This document shows positions 24,303-29,923 of a stretch of DNA of 39,654 nucleotides, piece after piece (positions within the stretch are counted from its first letter, which is position 1; the number at the start of each line of letters is the position of its first letter). The position numbers and the translations under genes are program-made. Below the pieces are notes generated by a model. The model saw nothing but the letters and a program-made list of their open reading frames with translations, searched no databases and was not told where the DNA came from. Origin of the DNA: a virus. The DNA is taken from positions 1-39,654 of the IMG/VR virus record IMGVR_UViG_3300042406_000186. One strand, given 5' to 3'.

Positions 24303-25316
24303 CTAGTTGTAACTTGGGTGTGTGGTTGATTGTGATTGAACTGGAATGATTACTGAATTCGCAGCGTAGATGTCATCATTGAAGCCATCAAGGTCGTAGA
24401 CCTGATAGATGGCAGACCAACAAGCACATGGATACTGTGCACCACAGAAGTGACACGCACCGCACTCATCGCAATGAGTTTCCAACACACCATTAGGTGT
24501 CTTGTGTGCATGAGCACAGTTGTAACACTCAATGAGTTGCTCGTTGTCAGTCAGTTCAGTGGTGAACACAGTGAACTGGTTCATCTGTTCTTCACACAGA
24601 TACTCAAGTTCGTCATCATAATCAGGAATGATTAGACCATTGTCTTTCTTATCCCATGATGATGCATACGAAGTCTTGCCGTATCCATAATCCCAATCGT
24701 CATAACCCCAAAGACTGCCACTTGATTTGTATGAAGTGCCAGCGTAAGGCTTGTAAGTCACAGCCTCATATGAATAGTTAGACCACCACATATCTTTATC
24801 CCAGTGACCAGACTTCTCATTGAGAATGTACCAGTCTTGCTTGGCTTCATCATGAGTGGTGAGGAATACCAACTTAGAACCAGTAGCCCATGCTTCTAGT
24901 TTCTTGTAGTACTCATCATCATCAAGTGAAGTAATGCCACCAACGCTAGGCATGATGTCTTGTGCAAACACTTTTGTGTCCGAACGAGTATCGCCCTTTG
25001 GTATGGCAACTGGAAGTATGCCGTTGTGACCAACGACTGATTGGTTGTCTTTACCCAAGAAGAATGGGTGACAATTAGAAACAGTCTCGCTACCGTGAGT
25101 TGCCCAACGGAAGTGAAACACAGCAGGACCTTGATGTGTGCGACGCAAGTCCGTGAACTTGTTTGCGACCTCATCGAAGTCCATGCTGTGGCAAGTCACA
25201 ATGGTCTTGCCTGTTGATATTGCGAAACCAAACCCGTCAGGGTTTGCGGTCGCCGCAACTTTGAACCTGTCCATGTCTGGTGAGACATAATCAGGAATGA
25301 ATGTTAGTAAACACAT
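24303..25316 (-). CDS. Class II glutamine amidotransferase-like protein with Cys-rich tail (337 aa)
   Basis: Starts MCLLTFIPDY, so C2 would be the Ntn-type nucleophile once Met1 is removed. Class II motifs follow: NPDGFGFAI (25-33), FHFRWATHGSE (67-77), NCHPF (81-85), VGHNGILP (95-102) and SDT (112-114). This family frees ammonia from glutamine or hydrolyses related amides. Residues 180-240 are Tyr/Trp/Asp-rich and probably flexible. A C-terminal cysteine module (264-299) begins LIECYNC and continues HCDECGACHFC, likely binding two metal ions; a CYNC module also starts the amidoligase encoded just upstream. AAAGGA precedes the ATG, and a palindrome lies 38 nt upstream. First gene of the unit running to 22201. 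I see no synthetase domain, so it probably works with the amidoligases. Confidence 0.8.
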   Translation of the reverse strand: MCLLTFIPDYVSPDMDRFKVAATANPDGFGFAISTGKTIVTCHSMDFDEVANKFTDLRRTHQGPAVFHFRWATHGSETVSNCHPFFLGKDNQSVVGHNGILPVAIPKGDTRSDTKVFAQDIMPSVGGITSLDDDEYYKKLEAWATGSKLVFLTTHDEAKQDWYILNEKSGHWDKDMWWSNYSYEAVTYKPYAGTSYKSSGSLWGYDDWDYGYGKTSYASSWDKKDNGLIIPDYDDELEYLCEEQMNQFTVFTTELTDNEQLIECYNCAHAHKTPNGVLETHCDECGACHFCGAQYPCACWSAIYQVYDLDGFNDDIYAANSVIIPVQSQSTTHPSYN

Positions 25317-25354
25317 ATTGTGTTCCTTTCTTGTTTGTTGTTTGTGTGATTAGA

Positions 25355-25376
25355 AACTGATACTGGAGTATCAGTT
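25355..25376. promoter_or_regulatory. 22-bp palindrome, copy 2 of 6
   Basis: AACTGATAC-TGGA-GTATCAGTT, a perfect inverted repeat with 9-bp arms. The TGA stop of the amidoligase gene (25373-25371) lies inside it. It ends 38 nt before the amidotransferase ATG, with an A/C-rich leader (CACAAACAACAAACAAG) and AAAGGA between. Confidence 0.88.
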
Positions 25377-26435
25377 GTCATTGGTGATTGTTGTAGTGAT
25401 GGAATCGCAACGCTCAGCGAGGCGACTAGACAGAATGGCATAACGCTCTTGTGTGGCAACCCATGAACGGAATGAACGGAACGCCAAAGCATTACCAGAC
25501 ATAACTTTCTGAGTGTCACACTCTGTCTCGGTGTAGTTGAAGACTGCATCACAGAACTGCAACGCAGACTGCACAGTCTTGGGATTGAGTGATGGCTTGA
25601 AGAAACGCAACTCAACTGTGTGGCGGTTCTGCAAATTGACAGCGCAGTAACGATTGTCGTTGCGACTTTCGTTCTTTGCATGCTTCATCAACGATGAATT
25701 GGTACGAGTGACATAGTTGCCATCGTCGTTGTACTCATTCCACGCATTGAGGAAATAACCCTTGTCAAAGTTAGCCCAACGCTCACTATCACGACCTGCG
25801 AAACGCTTCACATCTGTTGCGTTATCAAGTATCAACTTGAAGAACTTGAACAAATGCTTTTCGTCTTTGAATGCAGAGCGTGACAAGTGAACATGCAGAC
25901 CACAAGTGCCTGTGTCCCACGACTTGCAACCTTTCTTGATAAGACCAGATATGCCAGCCCAATCAAAGTGTTCCATTGCAAAGCCCAATGTCATCGGATG
26001 CGAAACAATCTCGAATCCATGTTCCAATGAACCATCTTCCTTGAGATAAACAATGTCGTTGCTCTGCGTGTTGATTGTGTCAAGCACGAAACGTGCACAA
26101 TCCTCACGAGGGAAACGACCTGTCTCTAACTCCAACTCAAAGCCCATGTACAACGATGTACGGTTCAATGATGTTGTCTGGTCAATGACTGTTGCATAGT
26201 ACGATTTATGCCCGTCATCATTGAGGAATATTGCAGTTGGCTTGGCAGAGTAAGACATGATGAGACTGTCATCTTCGTCTTGGTTCTGTTCTTCCATCTC
26301 GCAAACGAAGTCCTCGTTACAACCACAGCAACGGCGCTGGATATCCCAGTCGTTGGTGTAGAGGTCGTCTTCTTCGTATTCCTCACCACAGTTGTAACAC
26401 TGAATGAGTACTTCTTCTTCTTCACTTGCAGGCAT
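25371..26435 (-). CDS. Amidoligase-like protein A with N-terminal Cys module (354 aa)
   Basis: Residues 10-45 hold a metal-binding module (LIQCYNCGEEYEEDD and RRCCGCNEDFVC). The main domain has GFELELE (98-104), LKEDGSLEHGFEIVSHP (131-147), CGLHVHLSR (178-186), RYCAVNLQN (262-270) and HTVELRFF (272-279), the order of putative COOH-NH2 amidoligases (Amidoligase_2 type) as I recall. Such enzymes are thought to use ATP to join a carboxyl to an amine; no activity can be read directly from sequence. I chose ATG 26435 (AAAGGG upstream); the open frame extends further up but runs into the leader hairpin. It is a paralogue of 26894-27700, alone in its unit, and its neighbour is the amidotransferase-like gene with the same CYNC motif. 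Confidence 0.78.
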   Translation of the reverse strand: MPASEEEEVLIQCYNCGEEYEEDDLYTNDWDIQRRCCGCNEDFVCEMEEQNQDEDDSLIMSYSAKPTAIFLNDDGHKSYYATVIDQTTSLNRTSLYMGFELELETGRFPREDCARFVLDTINTQSNDIVYLKEDGSLEHGFEIVSHPMTLGFAMEHFDWAGISGLIKKGCKSWDTGTCGLHVHLSRSAFKDEKHLFKFFKLILDNATDVKRFAGRDSERWANFDKGYFLNAWNEYNDDGNYVTRTNSSLMKHAKNESRNDNRYCAVNLQNRHTVELRFFKPSLNPKTVQSALQFCDAVFNYTETECDTQKVMSGNALAFRSFRSWVATQERYAILSSRLAERCDSITTTITNDN

Positions 26436-26488
26436 GATTAGCCCTTTCTGTTTGTTGTTTGTATGTTTGTCCCACAGCCGAAGCCGTA

Positions 26489-26533
26489 GGCGAGAATGCA
26501 CCAATGTATGGGGGACACTGATGCACTCTCGCC
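26489..26533 (-). promoter_or_regulatory. Leader hairpin before amidoligase A
   Basis: GGCGAGA-A-TGCA (26489-26500) pairs with TGCA-C-TCTCGCC (26522-26533): 11 base pairs with one A/C mismatch and a 21-nt loop. It lies between palindrome copy 3 and the start codon, in the same place as the hairpins before the replication operon and the 79-aa membrane protein. Confidence 0.55.
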
Positions 26534-26539
26534 CACGCA

Positions 26540-26561
26540 AACTGATATCGCAGTATCAGTT
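26540..26561. promoter_or_regulatory. 22-bp palindrome, copy 3 of 6
   Basis: AACTGATAT-CGCA-GTATCAGTT. It lies 14 nt past the stop of the 58-aa gene (26576) and 104 nt before the amidoligase A ATG. Confidence 0.85.
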
Positions 26562-26575
26562 TGTATGAGCGTTGT

Positions 26576-26752
26576 TCACGCTGATTGCTCTGCGTGCACA
26601 TCACCTGATTTACGCAATGCAAACAGTAGTAGTTTGTGTTGGTAATCTCGTTCTTCTTGTGACTGATTGTATGCCTTGACCATCTTCCATGCAAACTCAA
26701 CGAGTTCGTCTTTCTTCATTGCATACAACGCTGTCTTACTTGTCTTATTCAT
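26576..26752 (-). CDS. Small helical protein (58 aa), unknown
   Basis: ATG 26752 overlaps the stop of the 50-aa gene by 8 nt; stop TGA 26578-26576. The product (MNKTSKTALYAMKKDELVEF, then AWKMVKAYNQSQEERDYQHK and a LLLFALRKSG segment) is basic and helical. It ends the transcription unit that starts with amidoligase B and is followed by palindrome copy 3. Function unknown; a partner or substrate of the amidoligase is only a guess. Confidence 0.62.
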   Translation of the reverse strand: MNKTSKTALYAMKKDELVEFAWKMVKAYNQSQEERDYQHKLLLFALRKSGDVHAEQSA

Positions 26753-26897
26753 TTACGCTCTCCATTTCTTTCGTTAGTTCTGCAATTTGCTTGAGCAGAC
26801 GCTTGTTCTCTTCTTGCAACAACTGAATATCAGTCTCTGCATTATCCAATGTTGCTCTGATTTGTTTGAGTTGCATCTTGATGTAACTACTTGTCAT
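26745..26897 (-). CDS. Small coiled-coil protein (50 aa), unknown
   Basis: ATG 26897 overlaps the stop of amidoligase B by 4 nt, with AGGAGAA inside the end of that gene. The product (MQLKQIRATLDNAETDIQLL then QEENKRLLKQIAELTKEMES) has clear heptads with Leu/Ile at a and d positions, so a coiled-coil dimer is likely. It is tightly coupled to amidoligase B and to the 58-aa gene. Confidence 0.68.
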   Translation of the reverse strand: MTSSYIKMQLKQIRATLDNAETDIQLLQEENKRLLKQIAELTKEMESVNE

Positions 26898-27700
26898 TGC
26901 TGTTCTCCTTTTGTTTTTTCTTGTGTGTCTAACATGTATTGCATGTAAGTTAGAATTTGACCCTTTGTAGGCACTGGCTCAAAGCAACGAACCTCAACAG
27001 TATTTCTGTGCAATAAGTTCACTGCACAGTATCTACCAATACTGTCATCTGGGTTGGAACTTCTTGTTGCACAATAACGGTGTTCAGGTGCAAAGAAACT
27101 ATCGACCGCTAATCTTTGGAACATTTTCACATCAGCAACGATTGCGTCAGCAAATCTTTGCGTATGTGCTTCATCAACAAATGAAGCCCTGTTGATATGA
27201 ATATGAAAACCACGCTCACCAATTCCATTGACCTTGAAATCTGATTTGATTATCGGGCTAGTCCAACCCCAGTTGAAATGATTTTCGTAGTAGAAGAATG
27301 TCGCAGGTTGCGAAATAATTTCGAATCCCTGTTCCAACGAACCATCTCGCTTGCACATCACATCTTCCGTGTAAGAAAGAATATTTGCAGCGAGTTCTTC
27401 CGACTCAAGTGCATGAGGTGTTCGCTTGCTTGCTTCTAATTCCAACTCAAACCCCATAACAGGTGTCTCCGTGCCATAAGCAAATGGTGAATCGCCATTG
27501 TTGTGATACAGACGCATTCTGTCGTGGATACCGTGACCAAACTTGAACTCTCTGCTGAAACTACTTGAGTATGGGCGAAGAACACTGAGTTCGTCACGTG
27601 CAAAATCTTCCAACTCCTGAAGAAGTTCATGCTTTGATAATTCGTCAGCGTTGTTGATTAGGTGGATAAAACTACGCAAAATTGCCACTTGATTATTCAT
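26894..27700 (-). CDS. Amidoligase-like protein B (268 aa)
   Basis: Carries the same motif series as protein A: GFELELE (83-89), RDGSLEQGFEIISQP (118-132), GFHIHINR (164-171), RYCAVNLLH (223-231) and TVEVRCF (234-240). Spacing and local identity show the two genes are paralogues, though diverged over most of their length. B lacks the N-terminal Cys module and is about 85 residues shorter; instead it has a helical start (FIHLINNADELSKHELLQEL). It begins a unit with two small helical genes. Palindrome copy 4 lies 38 nt upstream of its ATG, exactly as for the amidotransferase. The pair may act as a heteromer or on two substrates; activity is inferred from family resemblance. Confidence 0.75.
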   Translation of the reverse strand: MNNQVAILRSFIHLINNADELSKHELLQELEDFARDELSVLRPYSSSFSREFKFGHGIHDRMRLYHNNGDSPFAYGTETPVMGFELELEASKRTPHALESEELAANILSYTEDVMCKRDGSLEQGFEIISQPATFFYYENHFNWGWTSPIIKSDFKVNGIGERGFHIHINRASFVDEAHTQRFADAIVADVKMFQRLAVDSFFAPEHRYCATRSSNPDDSIGRYCAVNLLHRNTVEVRCFEPVPTKGQILTYMQYMLDTQEKTKGEQQ

Positions 27701-27738
27701 GTCTGTTTCTCTTTTCTGTTTGTTTGTTTGTGTACGAA

Positions 27739-27760
27739 AACTGATACCGAAGTATCAGTT
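27739..27760. promoter_or_regulatory. 22-bp palindrome, copy 4 of 6
   Basis: AACTGATAC-CGAA-GTATCAGTT, perfect 9-bp arms. As minus-strand RNA this is C-UUCG-G, a very stable tetraloop. The TGA stop of the 79-aa gene (27757-27755) lies inside it. It lies 38 nt before the amidoligase B ATG, with CACAAACAAACAAACAG between. Confidence 0.88.
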
Positions 27761-27994
27761 CCAGTCCTTTAGTTCCCATGTCTTTGGGTCTAGTTCCCAT
27801 TCTCCACCCAAATAAACATTATTCGTTGGGTGATTACGCTTAGACCAATTCCTGTTTTCCATTTCGAGACGGTCAAGCCATTCTTTGCTCATTGTCCAAT
27901 CTTTCTCGGCTTTCTCGTAGCCCCATTCGTATGCAAAACCCCATACGATTAGCACCACAATCATTCCGATAGTGAATAGTCCGAACCAATTCAT
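27755..27994 (-). CDS. Small membrane protein (79 aa), one N-terminal helix
   Basis: Residues 3-22 (WFGLFTIGMIVVLIVWGFAY) form one transmembrane helix; the rest is polar and Trp/Glu-rich (EKAEKDWTMSKEWLDRLEME, then a WELDPKTWELKDWN end). A good ribosome site (AAAAGGAGAAA) precedes ATG 27994. It could be a holin-like or superinfection-related membrane protein; one helix and a large polar tail do not decide. It is alone between palindrome copies 5 and 4. Confidence 0.68.
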   Translation of the reverse strand: MNWFGLFTIGMIVVLIVWGFAYEWGYEKAEKDWTMSKEWLDRLEMENRNWSKRNHPTNNVYLGGEWELDPKTWELKDWN

Positions 27995-28037
27995 TTCTGT
28001 TTCTCCTTTTGTATTTGCTCACTTGTGTGAACATGAC

Positions 28038-28094
28038 GCAACACCATGCAGAGGGTCACATGATGTTGCGGTAACTCACACAGAGTTACGCAAC
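28038..28094 (-). promoter_or_regulatory. Two mutually exclusive leader hairpins
   Basis: Hairpin 1: GCAACA-C-CAT (28038-28047) pairs with ATG-A-TGTTGC (28060-28069). Hairpin 2: GTTGC-G-GTAACTC (28065-28077) pairs with GAGTTAC-GCAAC (28083-28094), 12 base pairs with one bulged G. Both need GTTGC at 28065-28069, so only one can form. They lie in the leader of the 79-aa membrane protein next to palindrome copy 5. Confidence 0.5.
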
Positions 28095-28113
28095 TGATAT
28101 CGCAGTATCAGTT
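28092..28113. promoter_or_regulatory. 22-bp palindrome, copy 5 of 6
   Basis: AACTGATAT-CGCA-GTATCAGTT, identical to copy 3. It overlaps the TAA stop (28114-28112) of the 145-aa gene and lies 97 nt before the ATG of the 79-aa membrane protein. Confidence 0.85.
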
Positions 28114-28549
28114 ATTTGTTAGCAAGCATTGCTTGCAACTGTGCTTTGGTGTACTTGCTTGCTTCTTTCTTAGCGTCAAAGCGCTTTGCTTTGCTTGTCT
28201 TTGCACGCTGTCCGTCACCCGCAACCAATGTCTTCAGGCTATTCCATGAAGCGGTGGCGTATGTCTTTTCGCAAGCAAGAATTGCTTTCTCAACTGTGCC
28301 GTACTTCTTTAGCAACTTCACACCTGCCGTAACATTCTGGCGAATTGTGTTGTCACTGTGTCGTGCTTCGCCTGCATTGCAAACCGACAGGCTTGCTTTT
28401 GCGTACTCGCTTGCGGACACTTTCAGTTTCATTGCTTCATTGCTTGCACCAAACCAACCAAGAATGATGTCGTACTGTCCGCCAAGAATCTTTGGCTCAT
28501 GTACTGTCATGTAGTTGGTCTTGATGGTCTTCTTCTGTGTTGCTTTCAT
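28112..28549 (-). CDS. Unknown basic protein (145 aa)
   Basis: The N-terminal 40 residues are beta-prone (NYMTVHEPKILGGQYDIILG). A helical middle follows (NEAMKLKVSASEYAKASLSV; NVTAGVKLLKKYGTVEKAIL), then a Lys-rich tail (AKRFDAKKEASKYTKAQLQA). Two cysteines are present but not in a metal-site pattern. AAAAGGAAAA precedes ATG 28549. Its own unit, bounded by palindromes 6 and 5. I do not recognise a family; nucleic-acid binding is possible from charge. Confidence 0.62.
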   Translation of the reverse strand: MKATQKKTIKTNYMTVHEPKILGGQYDIILGWFGASNEAMKLKVSASEYAKASLSVCNAGEARHSDNTIRQNVTAGVKLLKKYGTVEKAILACEKTYATASWNSLKTLVAGDGQRAKTSKAKRFDAKKEASKYTKAQLQAMLANK

Positions 28550-28622
28550 GTTTCTATTTTCCTTTTTTGTTTGGCGTTGTTCCGCAACGACTCACGGAGT
28601 GATTACTCACTAGACAACACAC

Positions 28623-28644
28623 AACTGATACCGCAATATCAGTT
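28623..28644. promoter_or_regulatory. 22-bp palindrome, copy 6 of 6
   Basis: AACTGATAC-CGCA-ATATCAGTT, 8-bp arms plus one near match. It lies 22 nt past the stop of the 56-aa gene and 73 nt before the ATG of the 145-aa gene. Confidence 0.85.
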
Positions 28645-28666
28645 ATGTGTTGGTACTAAGTAACGA

Positions 28667-28837
28667 CTACTTACTTGCGCTTGCAATCAAATATTCTTTT
28701 GCGTACGCAACTGTATGCGGATTCACTGGCAGATTATTCTTCACGCAATGAAGTAGATACTTGCGAAGTAGTTGGGCGTATATTGTTCGTTCACTGTTCA
28801 CGATAGGTTCTCCGTTTGTGTATGTATGACTCGCCAT
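28667..28837 (-). CDS. Small unknown protein (56 aa)
   Basis: From ATG 28837 the product is MASHTYTNGEPIVNSERTIY followed by a helical AQLLRKYLLHCVKNNLPVNP and YAKEYLIASASK. AGAGG lies 10 nt upstream. The frame stays open to a GTG at 28936, but that stretch has a poor ribosome site and crosses G/C-run sequence, so I prefer the shorter start. First small gene of the accessory block after the divergent-side genes. Function unknown. Confidence 0.5.
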   Translation of the reverse strand: MASHTYTNGEPIVNSERTIYAQLLRKYLLHCVKNNLPVNPHTVAYAKEYLIASASK

Positions 28838-29054
28838 GTTTGGCGTGCCTCTTACAACAAGTGTGGGGTCGGATTTGTGAAACGGGCTTGTTGCGATATG
28901 CGCCCCTTTTACTGGTGTTTTGCGAACACAGGACACAGGGGAGGGTGGGCCCCCCCGGCACCCAGCGAATAAAAGGATGGCGATAAGACAGAGCCGTACA
29001 ACTGATTTTCTAGAAAGGGGGTGGGGATAGAAGAAAAGGGTACCTTTTCCTTAT
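28838..29054. other. Non-coding stretch with G/C runs and a degenerate half-palindrome
   Basis: Between the 56-aa gene and the hairpin at 29055. It holds a G/C-run segment (28937-28957), a half-site AACTGAT (29000-29006) matching one arm of the 22-bp palindromes, a TTTCTAGAAA palindrome (29007-29016), a G-rich tract (29016-29027), and a small hairpin GAAAAGG-GTA-CCTTTTC (about 29033-29049). Probably the promoter region of the 56-aa gene, but no sigma-type boxes are clear. Confidence 0.45.
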
Positions 29055-29080
29055 ATAATATAGGTTTTGTTCTATATTAT
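29055..29080 (-). terminator. A/T-rich 9-bp hairpin at the end of the 134-aa gene
   Basis: ATAATATAG (29055-29063) pairs perfectly with CTATATTAT (29072-29080) around an 8-nt loop GTTTTGTT. The stop of the minus-strand gene (TAA 29079-29077) lies in one arm. It is A/T-rich, so weak as an intrinsic terminator; a second small hairpin follows it on the minus strand. Confidence 0.45.
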
Positions 29081-29481
29081 GAACGTGCTTGTTTGCCAGC
29101 CTGTTTTGCTGGCTTTGTGTTTGCCACAAATTGCTTACCCTGCTTGGATGCGGCTATCTTTTTCTTGTTGGTAGCAGCCTTTTGGGCGGGTGTGAGTTTG
29201 TCCCACGCTTTGTCTGGTAGGTAGCGTGTTGTGCCACCTGCACGTTGTGCTGGTTTGCCATCTGATGTGCGCCACTTTTCTCCAGTCCACTTTGTGAGAC
29301 TTGATTGGGTTGCTGTTTTGGCACCAGAGTAACCACCGCCAGCCTTCTTGTATTCTGAGGCTAGTAGTTGTGCTTTGCGTGCTGACCATTGTCCGGGTTT
29401 GCCACCTTTGGAACCAGCCATGATTCTGTTTTTGATTCTTTCTCGTTTGGCTGGGTTTGTGTACGCCACTAGCAGTTCCAT
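29077..29481 (-). CDS. Basic DUF5872-like protein (134 aa)
   Basis: RIKNRIMAGSKGGKPGQWSA, followed by RKAQLLASEYKKAGGGYSG, SLTKWTGEKWRTSDGKPA, RYLPDKAWDKLTPAQKAATN and a Lys-rich tail, match a small basic protein found in many phages and large algal viruses that I recall as DUF5872. Function is not known to me; charge suggests nucleic-acid contact. ATG 29481 overlaps the upstream stop by 13 nt. Together with the next gene it forms the first pair of the minus arm. Confidence 0.75.
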   Translation of the reverse strand: MELLVAYTNPAKRERIKNRIMAGSKGGKPGQWSARKAQLLASEYKKAGGGYSGAKTATQSSLTKWTGEKWRTSDGKPAQRAGGTTRYLPDKAWDKLTPAQKAATNKKKIAASKQGKQFVANTKPAKQAGKQARS

Positions 29482-29750
29482 TTCTTGAGTGCAAGAGCCT
29501 TGCGGGTTGGTCTACCTTTTTCGTCTTTCATTGGTCCCGGCATACCACCCATACGGGAACAAAAATTCTTCCTACGGTTCGCTGCTTTGGAACCGGGTTT
29601 AAGTTTGGATGGCTTTGTTGTGACCGCCATCTGTAGTTTAGAACCGGGGTTCTCTTTACGGTAAGACGCAACACCTTTACGGTTCAAGCCCCCTTTAGGG
29701 TCTTTCCCTTCCTTGCGTTGCCATGCAGCAGTTTTCTTTTTCGTTGCCAT
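29469..29750 (-). CDS. Basic DUF6321-like protein (93 aa)
   Basis: The sequence WQRKEGKDPKGGLNRKGVAS, followed by YRKENPGSKL, RRKNFCSRMGGMPGPMKDEK and GRPTRKALALKKWNC, closely matches a short phage protein family that I remember as DUF6321. It is basic, Gly/Pro-rich, with two cysteines. AAAGG lies 8 nt before ATG 29750. First gene of the minus arm. Its role is unknown; it pairs with the DUF5872-like gene, and the two families are often neighbours in viral genomes to my recollection. Confidence 0.75.
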   Translation of the reverse strand: MATKKKTAAWQRKEGKDPKGGLNRKGVASYRKENPGSKLQMAVTTKPSKLKPGSKAANRRKNFCSRMGGMPGPMKDEKGRPTRKALALKKWNC

Positions 29751-29787
29751 GTCTTTACCTTTTGAAACTGTGTTCGTAGCCTGCGAG

Positions 29788-29816
29788 CCAACCTTCGCTC
29801 TCAGGAGCGAGGTTGG
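29788..29816. promoter_or_regulatory. Hairpin in the divergent region
   Basis: CCAACC-T-TCGCTC (29788-29800) pairs with GAGCGA-GGTTGG (29805-29816) around the loop TCAG: 12 base pairs with one bulged T. No T tract follows on either strand. Confidence 0.55.
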
Positions 29817-29830
29817 ACATGTCTTGCCTT

Positions 29831-29854
29831 CCCCCCATCCCTACCCTTCCCCCC
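29831..29854 (-). other. Four-run G tract (G-quadruplex motif) on the minus strand
   Basis: On the plus strand C6-AT-C3-TA-C3-TT-C6. The minus strand therefore has four runs of at least three G with 2-nt loops, a canonical quadruplex motif, in the middle of the divergent region. Confidence 0.55.
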
Positions 29855-29902
29855 ATTCCGTTACATATCTTTCTGCGTTCACATCACCACTCACAGTGGT
29901 CG

Positions 29903-29923
29903 TAACGAAACGGCTTTATAGCA
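29903..29923 (+). promoter_or_regulatory. TAACGAAACGGCTTTATAG element before the terminase small subunit gene
   Basis: TAAC at 29903, 21 nt before ATG 29924, with CTTTATAGC just ahead of the start. No Shine-Dalgarno sequence. This is the one copy that does not overlap a stop codon, so stop-codon bias does not explain the motif. Confidence 0.5.

Larger units (their letters stand above)
29751..29923. promoter_or_regulatory. Divergent regulatory region between the two arms
   Basis: It separates the first minus-arm gene (29750) from the terminase small subunit gene (29924). It contains a strong hairpin (29788-29816), a four-run C/G tract (29831-29854), a short palindrome ACCACT-CAC-AGTGGT (29886-29900) and a TAACGA element (29903). 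It should hold the promoters of both arms, but I could not pick convincing -35/-10 boxes. Confidence 0.65.

Noticed and set aside
28116-28514. Long open frame on the plus strand (132 codons) with hydrophobic look
   Set aside because: Fully antisense to the 145-aa minus-strand gene, which has a good ribosome site and protein-like composition; no ribosome site on the plus strand.
22177-28644. The 22-bp palindromes as intrinsic terminators
   Set aside because: Stems are A/T-rich, loops only four bases, and none is followed by a T run on the minus strand.
28937-28957. G/C-run segment as a strong terminator hairpin
   Set aside because: Pairing is possible but ambiguous, with no T tract following; left as part of the non-coding stretch.
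16811-29750. Integrase, immunity repressor or tRNA genes in the minus arm
   Set aside because: No tyrosine or serine recombinase motif, no Cro/CI-type helix-turn-helix gene and no cloverleaf with a conserved T-loop was found by eye.
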